A stretch of 64,000 bases of DNA from Rhizobium chutanense (GCF_002531935.1 NZ_NWSV01000003.1:186001-250000); one strand, 5' to 3'. Shown: positions 1 to 9,139, counted from the first letter of the stretch. A program made the numbers and translations. Notes: a model not told the origin generated them from the sequence alone.

Positions 1-180
1 GTCGCGTGTCGGATCGTAAAGCAGGATGCAGGCGGCCGGCGTGCGGTGATAGACCTCCCGCTTCAGGCGCTGGGTCGCGCCCTTGCGGTCGATATAGTCG
101 AGCAGATAGCTGCTCAACCGCGTCCAGCCATTCGACAGCGTTTCCTCGCTGACGATCTTCACGCGTGATTTCGGCTGCAT
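1..180 (-). CDS. NUDIX hydrolase, NudK/GDP-mannose pyrophosphatase type (N-terminal 60 codons only)
   Basis: Only the first 60 codons lie in the window; the gene runs off the left edge on the minus strand. The translation begins MQPKSRVKIV and continues through YLLDYIDRKG and REVYHRTPAA to LLYDPTRD. That resembles the N-terminal strand region of NudK/ADP-sugar-pyrophosphatase-type NUDIX proteins, which hydrolyse nucleoside diphosphate sugars. The NUDIX box itself would lie outside the window, so the family rests on the N-terminal pattern alone. The start ATG overlaps the TGA of the upstream molybdopterin oxidoreductase by four bases (ATGA), so the two are probably translationally coupled. Confidence 0.6.
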   Translation of the reverse strand, partial: MQPKSRVKIVSEETLSNGWTRLSSYLLDYIDRKGATQRLKREVYHRTPAACILLYDPTRD

Positions 181-2318
181 CATATTGCGTCCTTGCGAAG
201 CCAGACCTTGTTGTCGTGAACGGCCGCCCCGCCATAGGGCGCGACCGGGTCGGCGCCGGTCAAGACGTTGATACCCTCGCCGTCGACATGCGCCTTATTC
301 GGCCAGAGGCCCTCGGCGATCAGCACACCCGATTTCACTTCGGTGGTGATGCGGGCGTGGATGCGCAGGTCGCCGCGGCTGTTGCCGATGCGGACAAGGT
401 CTCCATGGGCGATGCCGCCGGCTTCGGCGTCGGCCGGATTGATCATCACCTCGGGCCGGCCTTCCTTCTGGCGGGAGGTCTTGGTCTCGGAGAAGCTCGA
501 ATTCAGGAAGTTGCGCGCAGGCGACGTGGCCAGGCGGAAAGGATGCTCGGGATCCGCCACTTCGATGACATCGACCTGATCGGGGAAGGCCGGCAGTTCG
601 GCATGCGGCCCGAGCACGCCGATCGCCGCCGGCGGCTTGTTCGGCGCCGGCTGATTGATCCAGTCCGGGCGGAAATGGAACTTGCCATCGGGATGGGCAA
701 AGCCGTTCAGGAAATGTGCGTCATCGAAAGCCGGCTGGCGATCGAACCATTTATGCTCGAGGAAATGCTCGTAATCCGGCAAGCCGCTCGCTTCGAGCAC
801 GCGGTCGACCATCTCGCGGGCGGTGAAGCCGAAGCCGGGCCGATCGGCGACGCCGAGGCGTTTGGCCAGTTCCTCGATGACGAAGAGATTGCTGCGCACG
901 CTTGGCGGCGGTTCGACTAGTTTCGGTCCCAGCAGGATGTGGTTCTGGCCGCCGGCGCGGTAGATGTCGTCGTGCTCGACGAACATCGTCGCGGGAAGGA
1001 CGATGTCGGCGATGTCGGCCGTCTCGGTCATGAACTGCTCGTGGACGGCGACGAAGAGATCGTCGCGGGCGAAGCCGCGTCTGACGAGGCGCTGCTCGGG
1101 AGCGATATTGGCGGGATTGGTGTTCTGGATCAGCATGGCCGTCACCGGACCGCGATGGCGCAGCGCCACTGCATCACCGGTCAGCACCCGGCCGATCTGC
1201 GACTGGTCGAGCATGCGAATATCGGCATCCTTCATCGACCGGCCGGTCAATTCCGCATTGTTCATGCGGAAGATATCGGTATTCGAATGGAAGGCGCCGC
1301 CGCCCTCATATTGCCAGGAACCGAGAACGGTGGCGATCGAGGCGGCCGCGTGCATGGCGACCGCGCCGTTGCGTTGGCGGGTGAAGCCGTAGCCGAGACG
1401 GAAGAAGGTCTTTTTCGTCGTGCCGACGAGGCGCGCGAAGGCTTCGATCTCCTCGACCGAAAGGCCGGTGATGGCAGCGGCCCATTGCGGCGTCTTCGTC
1501 TTCAGATGCGCTTCGAGACCTTCGGGATCGTCGGCGTATTTCGCCATATAGTCCCGATCGGCGTAACCGTCGCGGAAGGCGACATGCATGACGGCGCAGG
1601 CAAGTGCGGCGTCGGTGCCGGGTTTGACGATCAGGGCCATATCGGCCTGCTTCATCGTCGGGTTGTCGTAGATGTCGATGACGACGATCTTCGCGCCGCG
1701 TTCCTTGCGGGACTTGATGGCGTGGGTCATCACGTTGACCTGGGTGGAGACCGCATTGGTGCCCCAGATCACGACGCAGTCGGTGCGGCCCATCTCGCGC
1801 GGATCCGGCCCGCGCAGCACACCGGTCGCCACGGTGAAGCCGGTCCAGGCGGGGTTGGTGCAGATCGAGGAGAAGAAGCCGGAATAACGCTTGGCATGAC
1901 GCAGGCGATCGATCGAGTCGCGCTGCACCCAGCCCATGGTGCCGGCGTAGAAATAGGGCCAGATCGCCTCGCTGCCGTCCTTCGCCTCGGCCTGCACGAA
2001 GGCTTCGGCGATCTCGTCAAGCGCATCGTCCCAGGAGATCTGCTGCCACTGCCCTGCCCCCTTGGCGCCGGCACGGCGCAAGGGATGCATCAACCGGTCG
2101 GGATGGTAGAGCCGTTCGGCATAGCGGGCGACCTTGGCGCAGATGACGCCTGACGTATAGGAATGATCGTTTGCGCCGCGCACGCGGCCGATGCGGCCAT
2201 CCTCGGATATTTCAACCTCGAGCGCGCAGGTGGAGGGACAGTCATGCGGACAGGCCGTGTGGCCGATCTTGCTGTCCAGCTTCGGGGATTTGGCGTGGAT
2301 GGGGGTCGCAATGTTCAT
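180..2318 (-). CDS. Molybdopterin oxidoreductase family protein (formate dehydrogenase/nitrate reductase superfamily)
   Basis: This is a 712-aa enzyme of the Mo/W-bis-MGD oxidoreductase superfamily. A [4Fe-4S] site is visible near the N terminus: C23, C27, C31 and C60 in the pattern C-x3-C-x3-C-x28-C. The molybdopterin-binding regions follow (DCVVIWGTNAVST, VVIDIYDNPT), with a C-terminal aspartate-decarboxylase-like dinucleotide-binding domain (NPADAEAGGI onward). There is no Tat signal, so it should be cytoplasmic. The ATG at 2318 is preferred over an in-frame start 22 codons upstream because AAAGG sits just before it and the residues after it match the family. Substrate and redox partner are unknown; no electron-transfer subunit lies nearby. 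It is coupled to the NUDIX gene downstream and divergent from rlmJ. Confidence 0.85.
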   Translation of the reverse strand: MNIATPIHAKSPKLDSKIGHTACPHDCPSTCALEVEISEDGRIGRVRGANDHSYTSGVICAKVARYAERLYHPDRLMHPLRRAGAKGAGQWQQISWDDALDEIAEAFVQAEAKDGSEAIWPYFYAGTMGWVQRDSIDRLRHAKRYSGFFSSICTNPAWTGFTVATGVLRGPDPREMGRTDCVVIWGTNAVSTQVNVMTHAIKSRKERGAKIVVIDIYDNPTMKQADMALIVKPGTDAALACAVMHVAFRDGYADRDYMAKYADDPEGLEAHLKTKTPQWAAAITGLSVEEIEAFARLVGTTKKTFFRLGYGFTRQRNGAVAMHAAASIATVLGSWQYEGGGAFHSNTDIFRMNNAELTGRSMKDADIRMLDQSQIGRVLTGDAVALRHRGPVTAMLIQNTNPANIAPEQRLVRRGFARDDLFVAVHEQFMTETADIADIVLPATMFVEHDDIYRAGGQNHILLGPKLVEPPPSVRSNLFVIEELAKRLGVADRPGFGFTAREMVDRVLEASGLPDYEHFLEHKWFDRQPAFDDAHFLNGFAHPDGKFHFRPDWINQPAPNKPPAAIGVLGPHAELPAFPDQVDVIEVADPEHPFRLATSPARNFLNSSFSETKTSRQKEGRPEVMINPADAEAGGIAHGDLVRIGNSRGDLRIHARITTEVKSGVLIAEGLWPNKAHVDGEGINVLTGADPVAPYGGAAVHDNKVWLRKDAI

Positions 2319-2400
2319 GGCCTTTGTATATTGCAAGGCTTCTGCGGCCAAAAGCCACAAAAACTCTCGATAACGCGAATTCATACGGACATCAGCGAAA

Positions 2401-3270
2401 ATGAACTACCGCCACATCTATCATGCGGGCAATTTTGCCGATGTGCTGAAACATGCCGTGCTGGCGCGGCTGATCCGCTACATGCAGAAGAAGGATGGGG
2501 CATTCCGCGTGCTCGACACGCATGCCGGCATCGGGCTCTACGACCTCTCCTCCGAGGAAGCGCAGAAAACCGGCGAATGGCTCGAGGGTATCGGCAAGCT
2601 GATGCAGGCCGATCTCGGGCCGCAGGTTTCCGAACTGCTGGAACCCTATCTCGCAGCAATCCGCGAGCTCAATCCGGAGGGCGGCATCCGCTTCTATCCC
2701 GGATCGCCGAAACTGGCGCGCATGCTGTTCCGGCCGCAGGACCGCCTGTCGGCAATGGAGCTGCATCCCGAGGATTACCTCAGGCTGCACCGGCTGTTCG
2801 AGGGCGATCACCACGCCCGCATCACCGAGCTCGACGGCTGGCTGGCGCTCGGCGCGCATCTGCCGCCGAAGGAGAAGCGCGGCATCGTGCTCGTCGATCC
2901 ACCCTTCGAGGAAGAGAACGAATATCAGCGGCTGGCCGAGGGGCTGGAAAAGGCCTATCGCCGCTTTCCCGGCGGCACCTATTGCCTGTGGTATCCGCTG
3001 AAGAAGGGTGCGCCGATCAAGGAATTCCACGAGAGGCTGCAGGCGCTCGACATACCGAAGATGCTCTGCGCCGAACTGACCGTGCGCAGCGACCGCGGCA
3101 TCACCGGACTGACGGGCTCCGGCCTCGTCATCGTCAATCCGCCCTTCACGCTGAAGGACGAGCTGCACCAGCTGCTGCCGGCGTTGAAGGACCATCTGGC
3201 GCAGGACCGCTTCGCCTCGCACCGGGCCTTCTGGCTGCGCGGCGAGACCAAGGCGGTCAAGGATGATTGA
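2401..3270 (+). CDS. rlmJ: 23S rRNA (adenine(2030)-N6)-methyltransferase RlmJ
   Basis: RlmJ is a SAM-dependent enzyme that methylates N6 of A2030 in 23S rRNA; it was formerly called YhiR or ComJ. The 289-aa product opens with the hallmark MNYRHIYHAGNFADVLKHAV. It has a SAM-binding LDTHAGIGLYDL at residues 38-49, the FYPGSP segment near residue 98, and the catalytic DPPF at 166-169. Length and motif order fit the family (about 280 aa). The gene stands alone, with 82 bp between its start and that of the divergent oxidoreductase. Its last codons enter a 14-bp tandem repeat (3261-3302). Confidence 0.95.
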   Translation: MNYRHIYHAGNFADVLKHAVLARLIRYMQKKDGAFRVLDTHAGIGLYDLSSEEAQKTGEWLEGIGKLMQADLGPQVSELLEPYLAAIRELNPEGGIRFYPGSPKLARMLFRPQDRLSAMELHPEDYLRLHRLFEGDHHARITELDGWLALGAHLPPKEKRGIVLVDPPFEEENEYQRLAEGLEKAYRRFPGGTYCLWYPLKKGAPIKEFHERLQALDIPKMLCAELTVRSDRGITGLTGSGLVIVNPPFTLKDELHQLLPALKDHLAQDRFASHRAFWLRGETKAVKDD

Positions 3271-3302
3271 CTGAGGGACGATTGCTGGGGGACGATTGAC
3301 CG
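3261..3302 (+). repeat. Three tandem copies of a 14-bp unit at the rlmJ stop codon
   Basis: Units beginning at 3261, 3275 and 3289 read ggatgattgactga, gggacgattgctgg and gggacgattgaccg. The first copy contains the rlmJ stop codon; the other two lie in the gap before the GST gene. It looks like a local slippage duplication and no function is assigned. Confidence 0.7.
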
Positions 3303-3357
3303 GGCAAGAGGCTTCGGGAATAGTCCGCCGCAGTTTTAGAAACTCGTCAGGTATCCC

Positions 3358-3954
3358 ATGAAGCTTCTTTGGTCGTCCCCCTCGCCCTATTCCAGCAAAG
3401 TGCGGATGGCCGCGCATTTCCTGGGCCTGGAATTGAATGCCGTCCGGGTCGACACCAATGCCGGGCCGGCGATCCTGGTGGACAACAATCCGCTCGGCAA
3501 GATCCCGACGCTTCTCATCGATGACGGCGCCGCGGTCTTCGACAGCGTGGCGATCATGCATTATTTCGACCGGCTGGCGAAGGGCAAGCTCTACCCTTCC
3601 AAGAAGGGCAAACGCACGGATGCGGAAGTCCTCGAGGCGCTCTGCGACGGCATCTGCGACTGCCTGCTGGCGATCATGTACGAGCGGCGCTTTCGCGATG
3701 AGGAAAAGATCCACCAGCCGTGGATCGACCGGCAATGGAAGAAGGTCACGAGCGGGCTTGCGCATCTCAGCGCCAATCCGCCGAAAGCAGGCAAGAAGCT
3801 CAACGGCGGACATTTCGCCTTGGCCGCCACGCTCGGCTATCTCGACCTGCGCTTCAAGGGCCAGTGGGAAGCCGATCATGCGCCGCTGATCGACTGGTTG
3901 GCGCAGTTCGAAAAGAAATTCCCCGCCTATCCGGAGCTCAAGACCCAGGGCTGA
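3358..3954 (+). CDS. Glutathione S-transferase family protein
   Basis: A 198-aa cytosolic GST fold. The N-terminal thioredoxin-like domain carries SPSPYSSKVRMAA, where the residue at the usual active-site position is Ser rather than Cys or Tyr. The glutathione-binding cis-proline region reads NPLGKIPTLL, followed by VFDSVAIMHYFD (the conserved E/D-S pair, here D-S). The all-helical C-terminal domain follows, with YLDLRFKGQW near the end. The substrate cannot be told from sequence. The gene stands alone, 87 bp after rlmJ. Confidence 0.85.
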   Translation: MKLLWSSPSPYSSKVRMAAHFLGLELNAVRVDTNAGPAILVDNNPLGKIPTLLIDDGAAVFDSVAIMHYFDRLAKGKLYPSKKGKRTDAEVLEALCDGICDCLLAIMYERRFRDEEKIHQPWIDRQWKKVTSGLAHLSANPPKAGKKLNGGHFALAATLGYLDLRFKGQWEADHAPLIDWLAQFEKKFPAYPELKTQG

Positions 3955-3977
3955 GTGTCTGCAAAAGCTAGACGACG

Positions 3978-4115
3978 GCCCCTCATCCGCCTGCCGGCAC
4001 CTTCTCCCCGCGCGCGGGGCGAAGGGACCATGCCGCGACCTCTCGGTTCCCCACCAGCCTCTCGCAAGGCACGTCCCCTCGCCCCGTTTACGGGGAGAGG
4101 GCTAGGGTGAGGGGC
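3978..4115. repeat. 138-bp palindromic rhizobial intergenic repeat
   Basis: The element begins gcccctcatcc and ends in the near-inverse gggtgaggggc. Inside are further inverted pieces (ccttctccccg, cggggcgaagg, cgtttacggggagagg). This layout of ccctcatcc, ccttctcccc and cggggagaggg is familiar from intergenic repeats scattered through rhizobial genomes. It lies between the GST gene and the terminator of the ropB-like gene and does not code for protein. Confidence 0.75.
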
Positions 4116-4160
4116 AATCAGGGTACGAGGATGACCCCGAATAAAGATCGCTGTTTGTCA

Positions 4161-4192
4161 AAAATTAAGCCGGGCAACGTGCCCGGCTTTTA
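4161..4192 (-). terminator. Rho-independent terminator of the ropB-like gene
   Basis: A perfect 8-bp stem, gccgggca/tgcccggc (4169-4176 and 4180-4187), with a 3-nt loop is followed on the minus strand by a T-rich run. It sits 22 bp past the stop codon of the minus-strand outer membrane protein gene. Confidence 0.85.
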
Positions 4193-4214
4193 TGTTTGGA
4201 TCGTGCTGTCCGGC

Positions 4215-4850
4215 TTAGAACTTGACGCCGATACCGAGCTTGACGCTGTTCTCGTCGTAACCGCGCGAGAAGCTGCCGGAGTCGAGGTCGTAGTCCTTGC
4301 TCTGGTAATCGGTGTAGCGATATTCCAGGCGCGTCGTGATGTTGTTGGTCACGAAGGCTTCGACGCCGGCGCCGACCGTATAACCGTAGTTGGTCTTGCT
4401 TTCGTCCGAGGTGCCGTCGGAAACCTTGACGTCGCCGATGGCCAGACCGGCCGTGCCGTACAGCAGGAAGGGGTTCATGTCGTAGCCGACGCGGCCACGG
4501 ACGGAGCCGTTCCAGCCATACTTGTTCTTGACGCCGCCTTGCGAAACGTCGTCGCCGCTGTAGCCGAGATCGGATTCAACGCCGTAAACGATCTGGCCCT
4601 GCTGCCAGTTGTAGCCGGTGAAGACCTGGCCGCCGAAACCATAGGTGTGGCGGTCGGAACCGAAGCTACCCATGTTGTAGGTGCCGGCGCCGCCGAGGTA
4701 GAAGCCTTCCCAGTTGCCAGCCGGCTTGACCGGAGCATCCTGGGCGACCGGTGCTTCCGGAATCTGGTCGACGGCATCGGCCGCCTGAGCTGCCGAGAGG
4801 CCGGCAATTGCAAAAACGGAGGCCATGAGGCCAGCAATGAGTACACGCAT
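4215..4850 (-). CDS. ropB: Outer membrane beta-barrel protein, RopB/Omp25-Omp31 family
   Basis: A 211-aa outer membrane protein. A Sec signal peptide ends AAQA before ADAVDQIP (cleavage near residue 23). A short Pro/Ala linker follows, then an eight-strand-type barrel rich in alternating aromatic residues (NWEGFYLGGAG, YGFGGQVFTGYNW, TRLEYRYTDY), ending KLGIGVKF with the C-terminal Phe read by the BAM machinery. A strong AAGGAG ribosome site precedes the ATG and a clear terminator follows. RopB proteins of R. leguminosarum are abundant about 22-kDa surface proteins linked to envelope stability and ChvG control. The symbol is given by family, size and my memory of the gene order, not by alignment. 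Confidence 0.75.
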   Translation of the reverse strand: MRVLIAGLMASVFAIAGLSAAQAADAVDQIPEAPVAQDAPVKPAGNWEGFYLGGAGTYNMGSFGSDRHTYGFGGQVFTGYNWQQGQIVYGVESDLGYSGDDVSQGGVKNKYGWNGSVRGRVGYDMNPFLLYGTAGLAIGDVKVSDGTSDESKTNYGYTVGAGVEAFVTNNITTRLEYRYTDYQSKDYDLDSGSFSRGYDENSVKLGIGVKF

Positions 4851-5215
4851 ACTTAGTCTCCTTTCAGTCCCGCACCGCTTGTCATCTGTCTATCAGTGAA
4901 GCATTGGCGGGATATTGCCAGATGTCCCTTCCGGATCGAGACTGAAATTGGAACTCAAATGCGGATTTGAAAGAGCCAAATTGTGATATCATTGTGGCAG
5001 CCGCATGGCTGAAATTCGATGTTGCTTTGACGCAACATACAATTCATTAACCTTACTGAAGGGTTAAACTTAAAATACTTATTTTATGAAATCGCATTCT
5101 CAAATAATACATAGAATATCCCGCGCGCGGACGCAACCGCAGCGCCCTATTTATATAATCTTCGCCCGCGCCTATATAGTCGGCAGACAGACTCGCGGGA
5201 TCAGAAGGCAGGATT
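4851..5215. promoter_or_regulatory. AT-rich divergent promoter region between ropB and the SDR gene
   Basis: This 365-bp region is clearly more AT-rich than its surroundings and contains no convincing gene. It must hold the promoters of the minus-strand outer membrane protein gene and the plus-strand SDR-uvrC run. The one clear symmetrical site is ATGTTGC-N6-GCAACAT at 5019-5038. No confident sigma70 boxes could be assigned by eye. Confidence 0.5.
5019..5038. promoter_or_regulatory. Hyphenated dyad ATGTTGC-N6-GCAACAT upstream of ropB
   Basis: Perfect 7-bp inverted arms are separated by tttgac. The site is about 170 bp upstream of the ropB-like start and about 180 bp upstream of the SDR start. 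Its symmetry suggests a regulator binding site, but the regulator is unknown. Confidence 0.4.
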
Positions 5216-5983
5216 TTGAACCACAAAAGACTTCGCTCAGCCCTTGTAACCGGGGCCGCCAAAAGAATAGGCCGGGCAATCGCCGAAGACCTTGCTGCAA
5301 ATGGCTTTTCCGTCGCGATCCACGCGAACGGCTCCCTCGGCGAAGCCGAAGAGTTGGTGGCGGAATTGCGGCGAAAGGGATATCGGGCGGCAGCACTTCA
5401 GGCCGACCTGACCGATATCGGCGAAACAGGCGCGCTGGTCAAAAGAGCGTCGGAAGCGCTCGGGCCGCTCGATCTGCTGGTCAATAATGCGTCGGTCTTC
5501 CAGCACGATTCCGTCCGCAACTTTAACGCCGGCACATGGGCGCTGCATTTCGACCTGCATGTGCGCGCGCCCTCGATCCTGGCTGCCGCCTTCGCGCAGC
5601 AGATGCCCGCCGGGGCCGCCGGGCTGATCGTCAACATCATCGATCAGCGGGTCTGGGCACTCAGACCCAGCTTCTATTCCTATACACTCTCCAAGTCGGC
5701 GCTGTGGACGGCGACACAGACGCTTGCCCAGGCCTTGGCGCCTGATATCCGCGTCAATGCCATCGGCCCCGGCCCGGCGATGCCGAGCGAACGGCAGGCG
5801 CAGGAGGACTTCCAAGCGCAGGTCTCAGCCCTTATCCTGCAGCGAGGGCCGGCGCTGGAGGAATTCGGACAAACGATTCGCTTCCTTTACGACACGCCCT
5901 CGATCACCGGCCAGATGATTGCCCTCGACGGCGGCCAGCACCTTGCCTGGCAGACGCCCGACGTGGCGGAGATTACGGAATGA
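5216..5983 (+). CDS. SDR family oxidoreductase resembling pteridine reductase (PTR1/FolM type)
   Basis: A 255-aa short-chain dehydrogenase. The NADP-binding motif TGAAKRIG is at residues 12-19 and NNAS at 90-93. The catalytic region reads [10 protein letters not shown] then YTLSK, giving D143, Y156 and K160. Classical SDRs have Ser where D143 is; Asp-Tyr-Lys is the arrangement of pteridine reductase PTR1, and TGAAKRIGR also matches that group. Reduction of a dihydropterin or folate is therefore likely, though the substrate is inferred. Translation appears to start at TTG (5216), preceded by AGGCAGGA. The stop overlaps the uvrC start (ATGA), so the two form an operon. Confidence 0.75.
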   Translation: MNHKRLRSALVTGAAKRIGRAIAEDLAANGFSVAIHANGSLGEAEELVAELRRKGYRAAALQADLTDIGETGALVKRASEALGPLDLLVNNASVFQHDSVRNFNAGTWALHFDLHVRAPSILAAAFAQQMPAGAAGLIVNIIDQRVWALRPSFYSYTLSKSALWTATQTLAQALAPDIRVNAIGPGPAMPSERQAQEDFQAQVSALILQRGPALEEFGQTIRFLYDTPSITGQMIALDGGQHLAWQTPDVAEITE

Positions 5984-8022
5984 ACGGACGAAAGCTGCCG
6001 GATGGCGGCGTTCTCTACGACGATACGGATGAGAGCGAAGACGATATCGAGGTGGAAGGCGACGTTTCCGCCGCGGCCCCCCTTGCGACCACGGTCGACT
6101 GGAACGCCGGCAGCCTCAACGAGACCGGGCTCGTCGGCGCCGAACTGATCGGCGAGTTCGTCAAGCGGCTGCCGAACAGCCCCGGCGTCTACCGGATGTT
6201 CAATGCCGAGGGCGACGTGCTCTATGTCGGCAAGGCGCGCAGCCTCAAGAAGCGCGTCGGCAATTACGCCGTCGGCCGCGTGCATTCCAACCGCATCGCC
6301 CAGATGGTGCGCCAGACCGCGAACATGGAATTCGTGACGACACGCACGGAAACCGAAGCGCTGCTCTTGGAAGCGAATCTGATCAAGCGCTTGCGGCCGC
6401 GCTTTAACGTGCTGCTGCGCGACGACAAGTCCTTTCCCTATATCCTCATCACCGGCGACCACCGGGCGCCGGCCATTTTCAAGCATCGCGGTGCGCGGGC
6501 GCGAAAAGGCGACTATTTCGGACCTTTCGCGTCGGCCGGTGCCGTCGGGCGCACGATCAATTCGCTGCAGCGCGCCTTCCTGATCCGCACCTGCACCGAC
6601 AGCGTCTTCGAAACGCGCACCCGTCCCTGCCTGCTCTATCAGATCAAGCGCTGTTCCGGGCCATGCACCCATGAGGTCAGCGACGAGGGTTACGGCGAAC
6701 TGGTGCAGGAGGCGAAGGACTTCCTGTCCGGCAAGAGCCAGAAGGTGAAGTCGCATATGGCCGAGGCGATGAACCAGGCGGCCGAGGACCTCGACTTCGA
6801 GCGCGCCGCGATCTATCGCGACCGCCTTGCGGCCCTGTCGCATGTGCAGAGCCACCAGGGCATCAACCCGGCCGGTGTCGAGGAGGCCGACGTTTTCGCC
6901 ATCCATCACGAGGGCGGCGTCTCCTGCATCCAGGTGTTCTTCTTCCGCACCGGTCAGAACTGGGGCAACCGCGCCTATTTCCCCAAGGCCGACCCGCAGC
7001 TTACCGGCGCCGAAGTGCTGAACGCCTTCCTCGCGCAGTTCTACGACGACAAGCCGGTGCCGAAACAGATCATGCTGTCGGAAACGATCGAGGAGATGGA
7101 ACTGCTCGCCGCGGCGCTTAGCGAAAAGGCCGCTCACAAGGTTTCCATCCTCGTGCCGCAGCGCGGCGAGAAGCGCGATCTAGTTAATCACGTCGTCGGC
7201 AATGCGCGCGAGGCGCATGGGCGAAAGCTCGCCGAGACGGCGTCGCAATCGCGGCTGCTCGAAGGCTTCAAGGACACGTTCGGGCTTGCCTATGCGCCGC
7301 AGCGCATCGAGATCTACGACAACTCACATATCATGGGCACCAATGCCGTCGGCGGCATGGTGGTTGCGGGGCCGGAAGGTTTCGTCAAGAACCAATACCG
7401 CAAGTTCAACATCAAATCGACCGACATCACCCCCGGAGACGACTTCGGCATGATGAAGGAGGTGATGACGCGGCGCTTCTCGCGGCTGATCAAGGAGGAA
7501 GGCATTCCCGACCGGACGACGCCGGCAGCCGCCGCCGACGCCGCCGACATGCCCTTCCCGGCCTGGCCCGATGTGATCCTGATCGACGGCGGCCAGGGGC
7601 AGATGACCGCGGTGCGTGCCATTCTCGCCGAACTCGGCATCACCGACAGCGTGACCGCGATCGGTATCGCCAAGGGCGTGGACCGCGATGCCGGGCGTGA
7701 GCGCTTCTTCCCGCCGGGGCGCGAGAGCTTCACGCTGCCGCCGCGCGATCCGGTGCTCTATTTCATCCAGCGCATGCGCGACGAGGCGCATCGTTTCGCC
7801 ATCGGCTCGCACCGGGCAAGGCGCAAGAAGGAGATGGTCAAGAACCCGCTCGACGAGATCGGCGGCATCGGCCCGTCGCGCAAACGGGCACTGCTTCAGC
7901 ATTTCGGCACAGCGAAGGCGGTCTCGCGCGCTGCGCTTTCCGACCTGATGACGGTGGAAGGCATCTCGGAAGCGGTCGCCAGGCAGGTCTACAACCATTT
8001 CCACGACGACGCCGCGAAATAA
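5980..8022 (+). CDS. uvrC: Excinuclease ABC subunit UvrC
   Basis: UvrC makes both incisions around damaged bases in nucleotide excision repair, working with UvrA and UvrB. The 680-aa protein has, in order: a GIY-YIG nuclease domain (GVY 69-71, YVG 82-84), a Cys-containing segment ([13 protein letters not shown]), a UvrB-interacting UVR region near [14 protein letters not shown], an RNase-H-like endonuclease domain ([20 protein letters not shown]), and C-terminal helix-hairpin-helix motifs ([13 protein letters not shown]). An acidic stretch of about 55 residues precedes the nuclease domain and makes the protein longer than E. coli UvrC (610 aa). The coupled start at 5980 supports translation of this extension. 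Confidence 0.97.
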   Translation: MNGRKLPDGGVLYDDTDESEDDIEVEGDVSAAAPLATTVDWNAGSLNETGLVGAELIGEFVKRLPNSPGVYRMFNAEGDVLYVGKARSLKKRVGNYAVGRVHSNRIAQMVRQTANMEFVTTRTETEALLLEANLIKRLRPRFNVLLRDDKSFPYILITGDHRAPAIFKHRGARARKGDYFGPFASAGAVGRTINSLQRAFLIRTCTDSVFETRTRPCLLYQIKRCSGPCTHEVSDEGYGELVQEAKDFLSGKSQKVKSHMAEAMNQAAEDLDFERAAIYRDRLAALSHVQSHQGINPAGVEEADVFAIHHEGGVSCIQVFFFRTGQNWGNRAYFPKADPQLTGAEVLNAFLAQFYDDKPVPKQIMLSETIEEMELLAAALSEKAAHKVSILVPQRGEKRDLVNHVVGNAREAHGRKLAETASQSRLLEGFKDTFGLAYAPQRIEIYDNSHIMGTNAVGGMVVAGPEGFVKNQYRKFNIKSTDITPGDDFGMMKEVMTRRFSRLIKEEGIPDRTTPAAAADAADMPFPAWPDVILIDGGQGQMTAVRAILAELGITDSVTAIGIAKGVDRDAGRERFFPPGRESFTLPPRDPVLYFIQRMRDEAHRFAIGSHRARRKKEMVKNPLDEIGGIGPSRKRALLQHFGTAKAVSRAALSDLMTVEGISEAVARQVYNHFHDDAAK

Positions 8023-8104
8023 CCGGCGTCCGTCGCAAATTCCACGCAAAGGCAGTGAAAAGACAGAAAGAATGTTGACGGTCCGCGGTCAAAGCCGTCA
8101 TCTA

Positions 8105-8220
8105 CCGCATCGGCCCGAAAATCGGACTCGATTTTCGGAAATCACGATGCGGATATTCAGAGTGTTACAGCGTCTTTTGCGCGTCCCGGAACGACGCGCG
8201 GCGCTGTAACGGCGCATCAA
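8105..8220. repeat. RIME-like element with two hairpins, uvrC-pgsA gap
   Basis: Two stem-loops lie side by side. The first has outer arms ccgcatcg/cgatgcgg and inner ccgaaaatcg/cgattttcgg. The second has arms gttacagcg/cgctgtaac around gcgcgtcccggaacgacgcgc. The first resembles the RIME-type intergenic mosaic elements of rhizobia, and a relative sits at 25924-25967. They may stabilise or end the uvrC transcript. Confidence 0.65.
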
Positions 8221-8237
8221 TACAGAGAAACGATCCC

Positions 8238-8828
8238 ATGGCATCGCGTGCGTACAGCATCCCCAACCTTCTGACCTACGGCCGGATCCTCGCCGTACCG
8301 CTGATCGTTCTCTGCTTCTTCATCGAAGGCAGGCTGTCGATCAGCAACACGGCGCGCTGGGTGGCGCTGTGGATCTTCGTCATCGCCTCGATCACCGATT
8401 TTCTCGACGGCTATCTCGCGCGCATCTGGAACCAGACCTCGAATATCGGCCGGATGCTCGATCCGATCGCCGACAAGCTGCTGGTCGCCTCGATCCTGCT
8501 GCTGGTCGCCGCCGACCAGACCATTGCCGGCTGGTCGATCTGGGCGGCGATCACCATTCTCTGCCGCGAGATCCTGGTGTCCGGCCTGCGCGAATATCTG
8601 GCGGCGCTGAAAGTCAGCGTGCCGGTGACGCGGATCGCCAAGTGGAAGACGACGCTTCAGCTGGTCGCCATCGCCTTCCTGCTTGCCGGCCCGGCCGGAG
8701 ACGAGATTTTCCCCTATACGACACAGACCGGCATCGCGCTCTTGTGGATCGCCGCACTGCTGACCATCTATACCGGCTATGATTATTTCCGCGCCGGGCT
8801 GAAACATATCGTGGATGACGAGGAATGA
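8238..8828 (+). CDS. pgsA: CDP-diacylglycerol--glycerol-3-phosphate 3-phosphatidyltransferase PgsA
   Basis: PgsA makes phosphatidylglycerol phosphate from CDP-diacylglycerol and glycerol 3-phosphate at the inner membrane, the committed step to phosphatidylglycerol and cardiolipin. The 196-aa protein has several hydrophobic helices and a complete CDP-alcohol phosphotransferase signature: D54-x2-D57-G58-x2-A61-R62-x8-G71-x3-D75-x3-D79. The N terminus SIPNLLTYGRI is typical. Its last codon overlaps the moaD start (ATGA), tying lipid and molybdopterin genes into one transcript. Confidence 0.95.
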   Translation: MASRAYSIPNLLTYGRILAVPLIVLCFFIEGRLSISNTARWVALWIFVIASITDFLDGYLARIWNQTSNIGRMLDPIADKLLVASILLLVAADQTIAGWSIWAAITILCREILVSGLREYLAALKVSVPVTRIAKWKTTLQLVAIAFLLAGPAGDEIFPYTTQTGIALLWIAALLTIYTGYDYFRAGLKHIVDDEE

Positions 8829-9079
8829 CGCGGCTTGTCTATTTCGCATGGGTGCGCGAACGCATCGGCAAGGGCGAGGAGGAGATAGACCTCCCCGCCT
8901 CCGTCGTCACCGTCGCCGATCTGCTGAATCATTTGAAGACGCTGGGCGAAGAATATGAGACCGCACTTCAATATCCCGAGGTGATCCGCGTGGCGCTCGA
9001 CATGGAGCATGTCGAGCATGACGAACCGATCGGTGCGGCACGGGAGATCGGGATATTTCCGCCGATGACGGGGGGATGA
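8825..9079 (+). CDS. moaD: Molybdopterin synthase sulfur-carrier subunit MoaD
   Basis: MoaD is a ubiquitin-fold protein whose C-terminal Gly-Gly is activated and loaded with sulfur, which it passes to precursor Z in the MoaD-MoaE complex. The 84-aa product ends FPPMTGG, with the free Gly-Gly required for thiocarboxylation. The N-terminal strand RLVYFAWVRERIG is typical. It overlaps pgsA by four bases and is separated from moaE by a 156-bp repeat element. The oxidoreductase at 180-2318 could be a user of the cofactor. Confidence 0.93.
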   Translation: MTRLVYFAWVRERIGKGEEEIDLPASVVTVADLLNHLKTLGEEYETALQYPEVIRVALDMEHVEHDEPIGAAREIGIFPPMTGG

Positions 9080-9139
9080 TTGCCGCCCCCGTCGGGCTTT
9101 GGAAGCATACAATGGCTAGGACTGCGCCTTCGTTTCCCT

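Noticed and set aside
939..2153. A 404-codon open frame antisense to the molybdopterin oxidoreductase
   Set aside because: The minus-strand protein has the [4Fe-4S] cysteines and pterin motifs; the plus-strand frame has none.
4107..4856. A 249-codon frame on the plus strand over the ropB-like gene
   Set aside because: The minus-strand gene has signal peptide, ribosome site, barrel pattern and terminator. The plus frame runs through that terminator and has no support.
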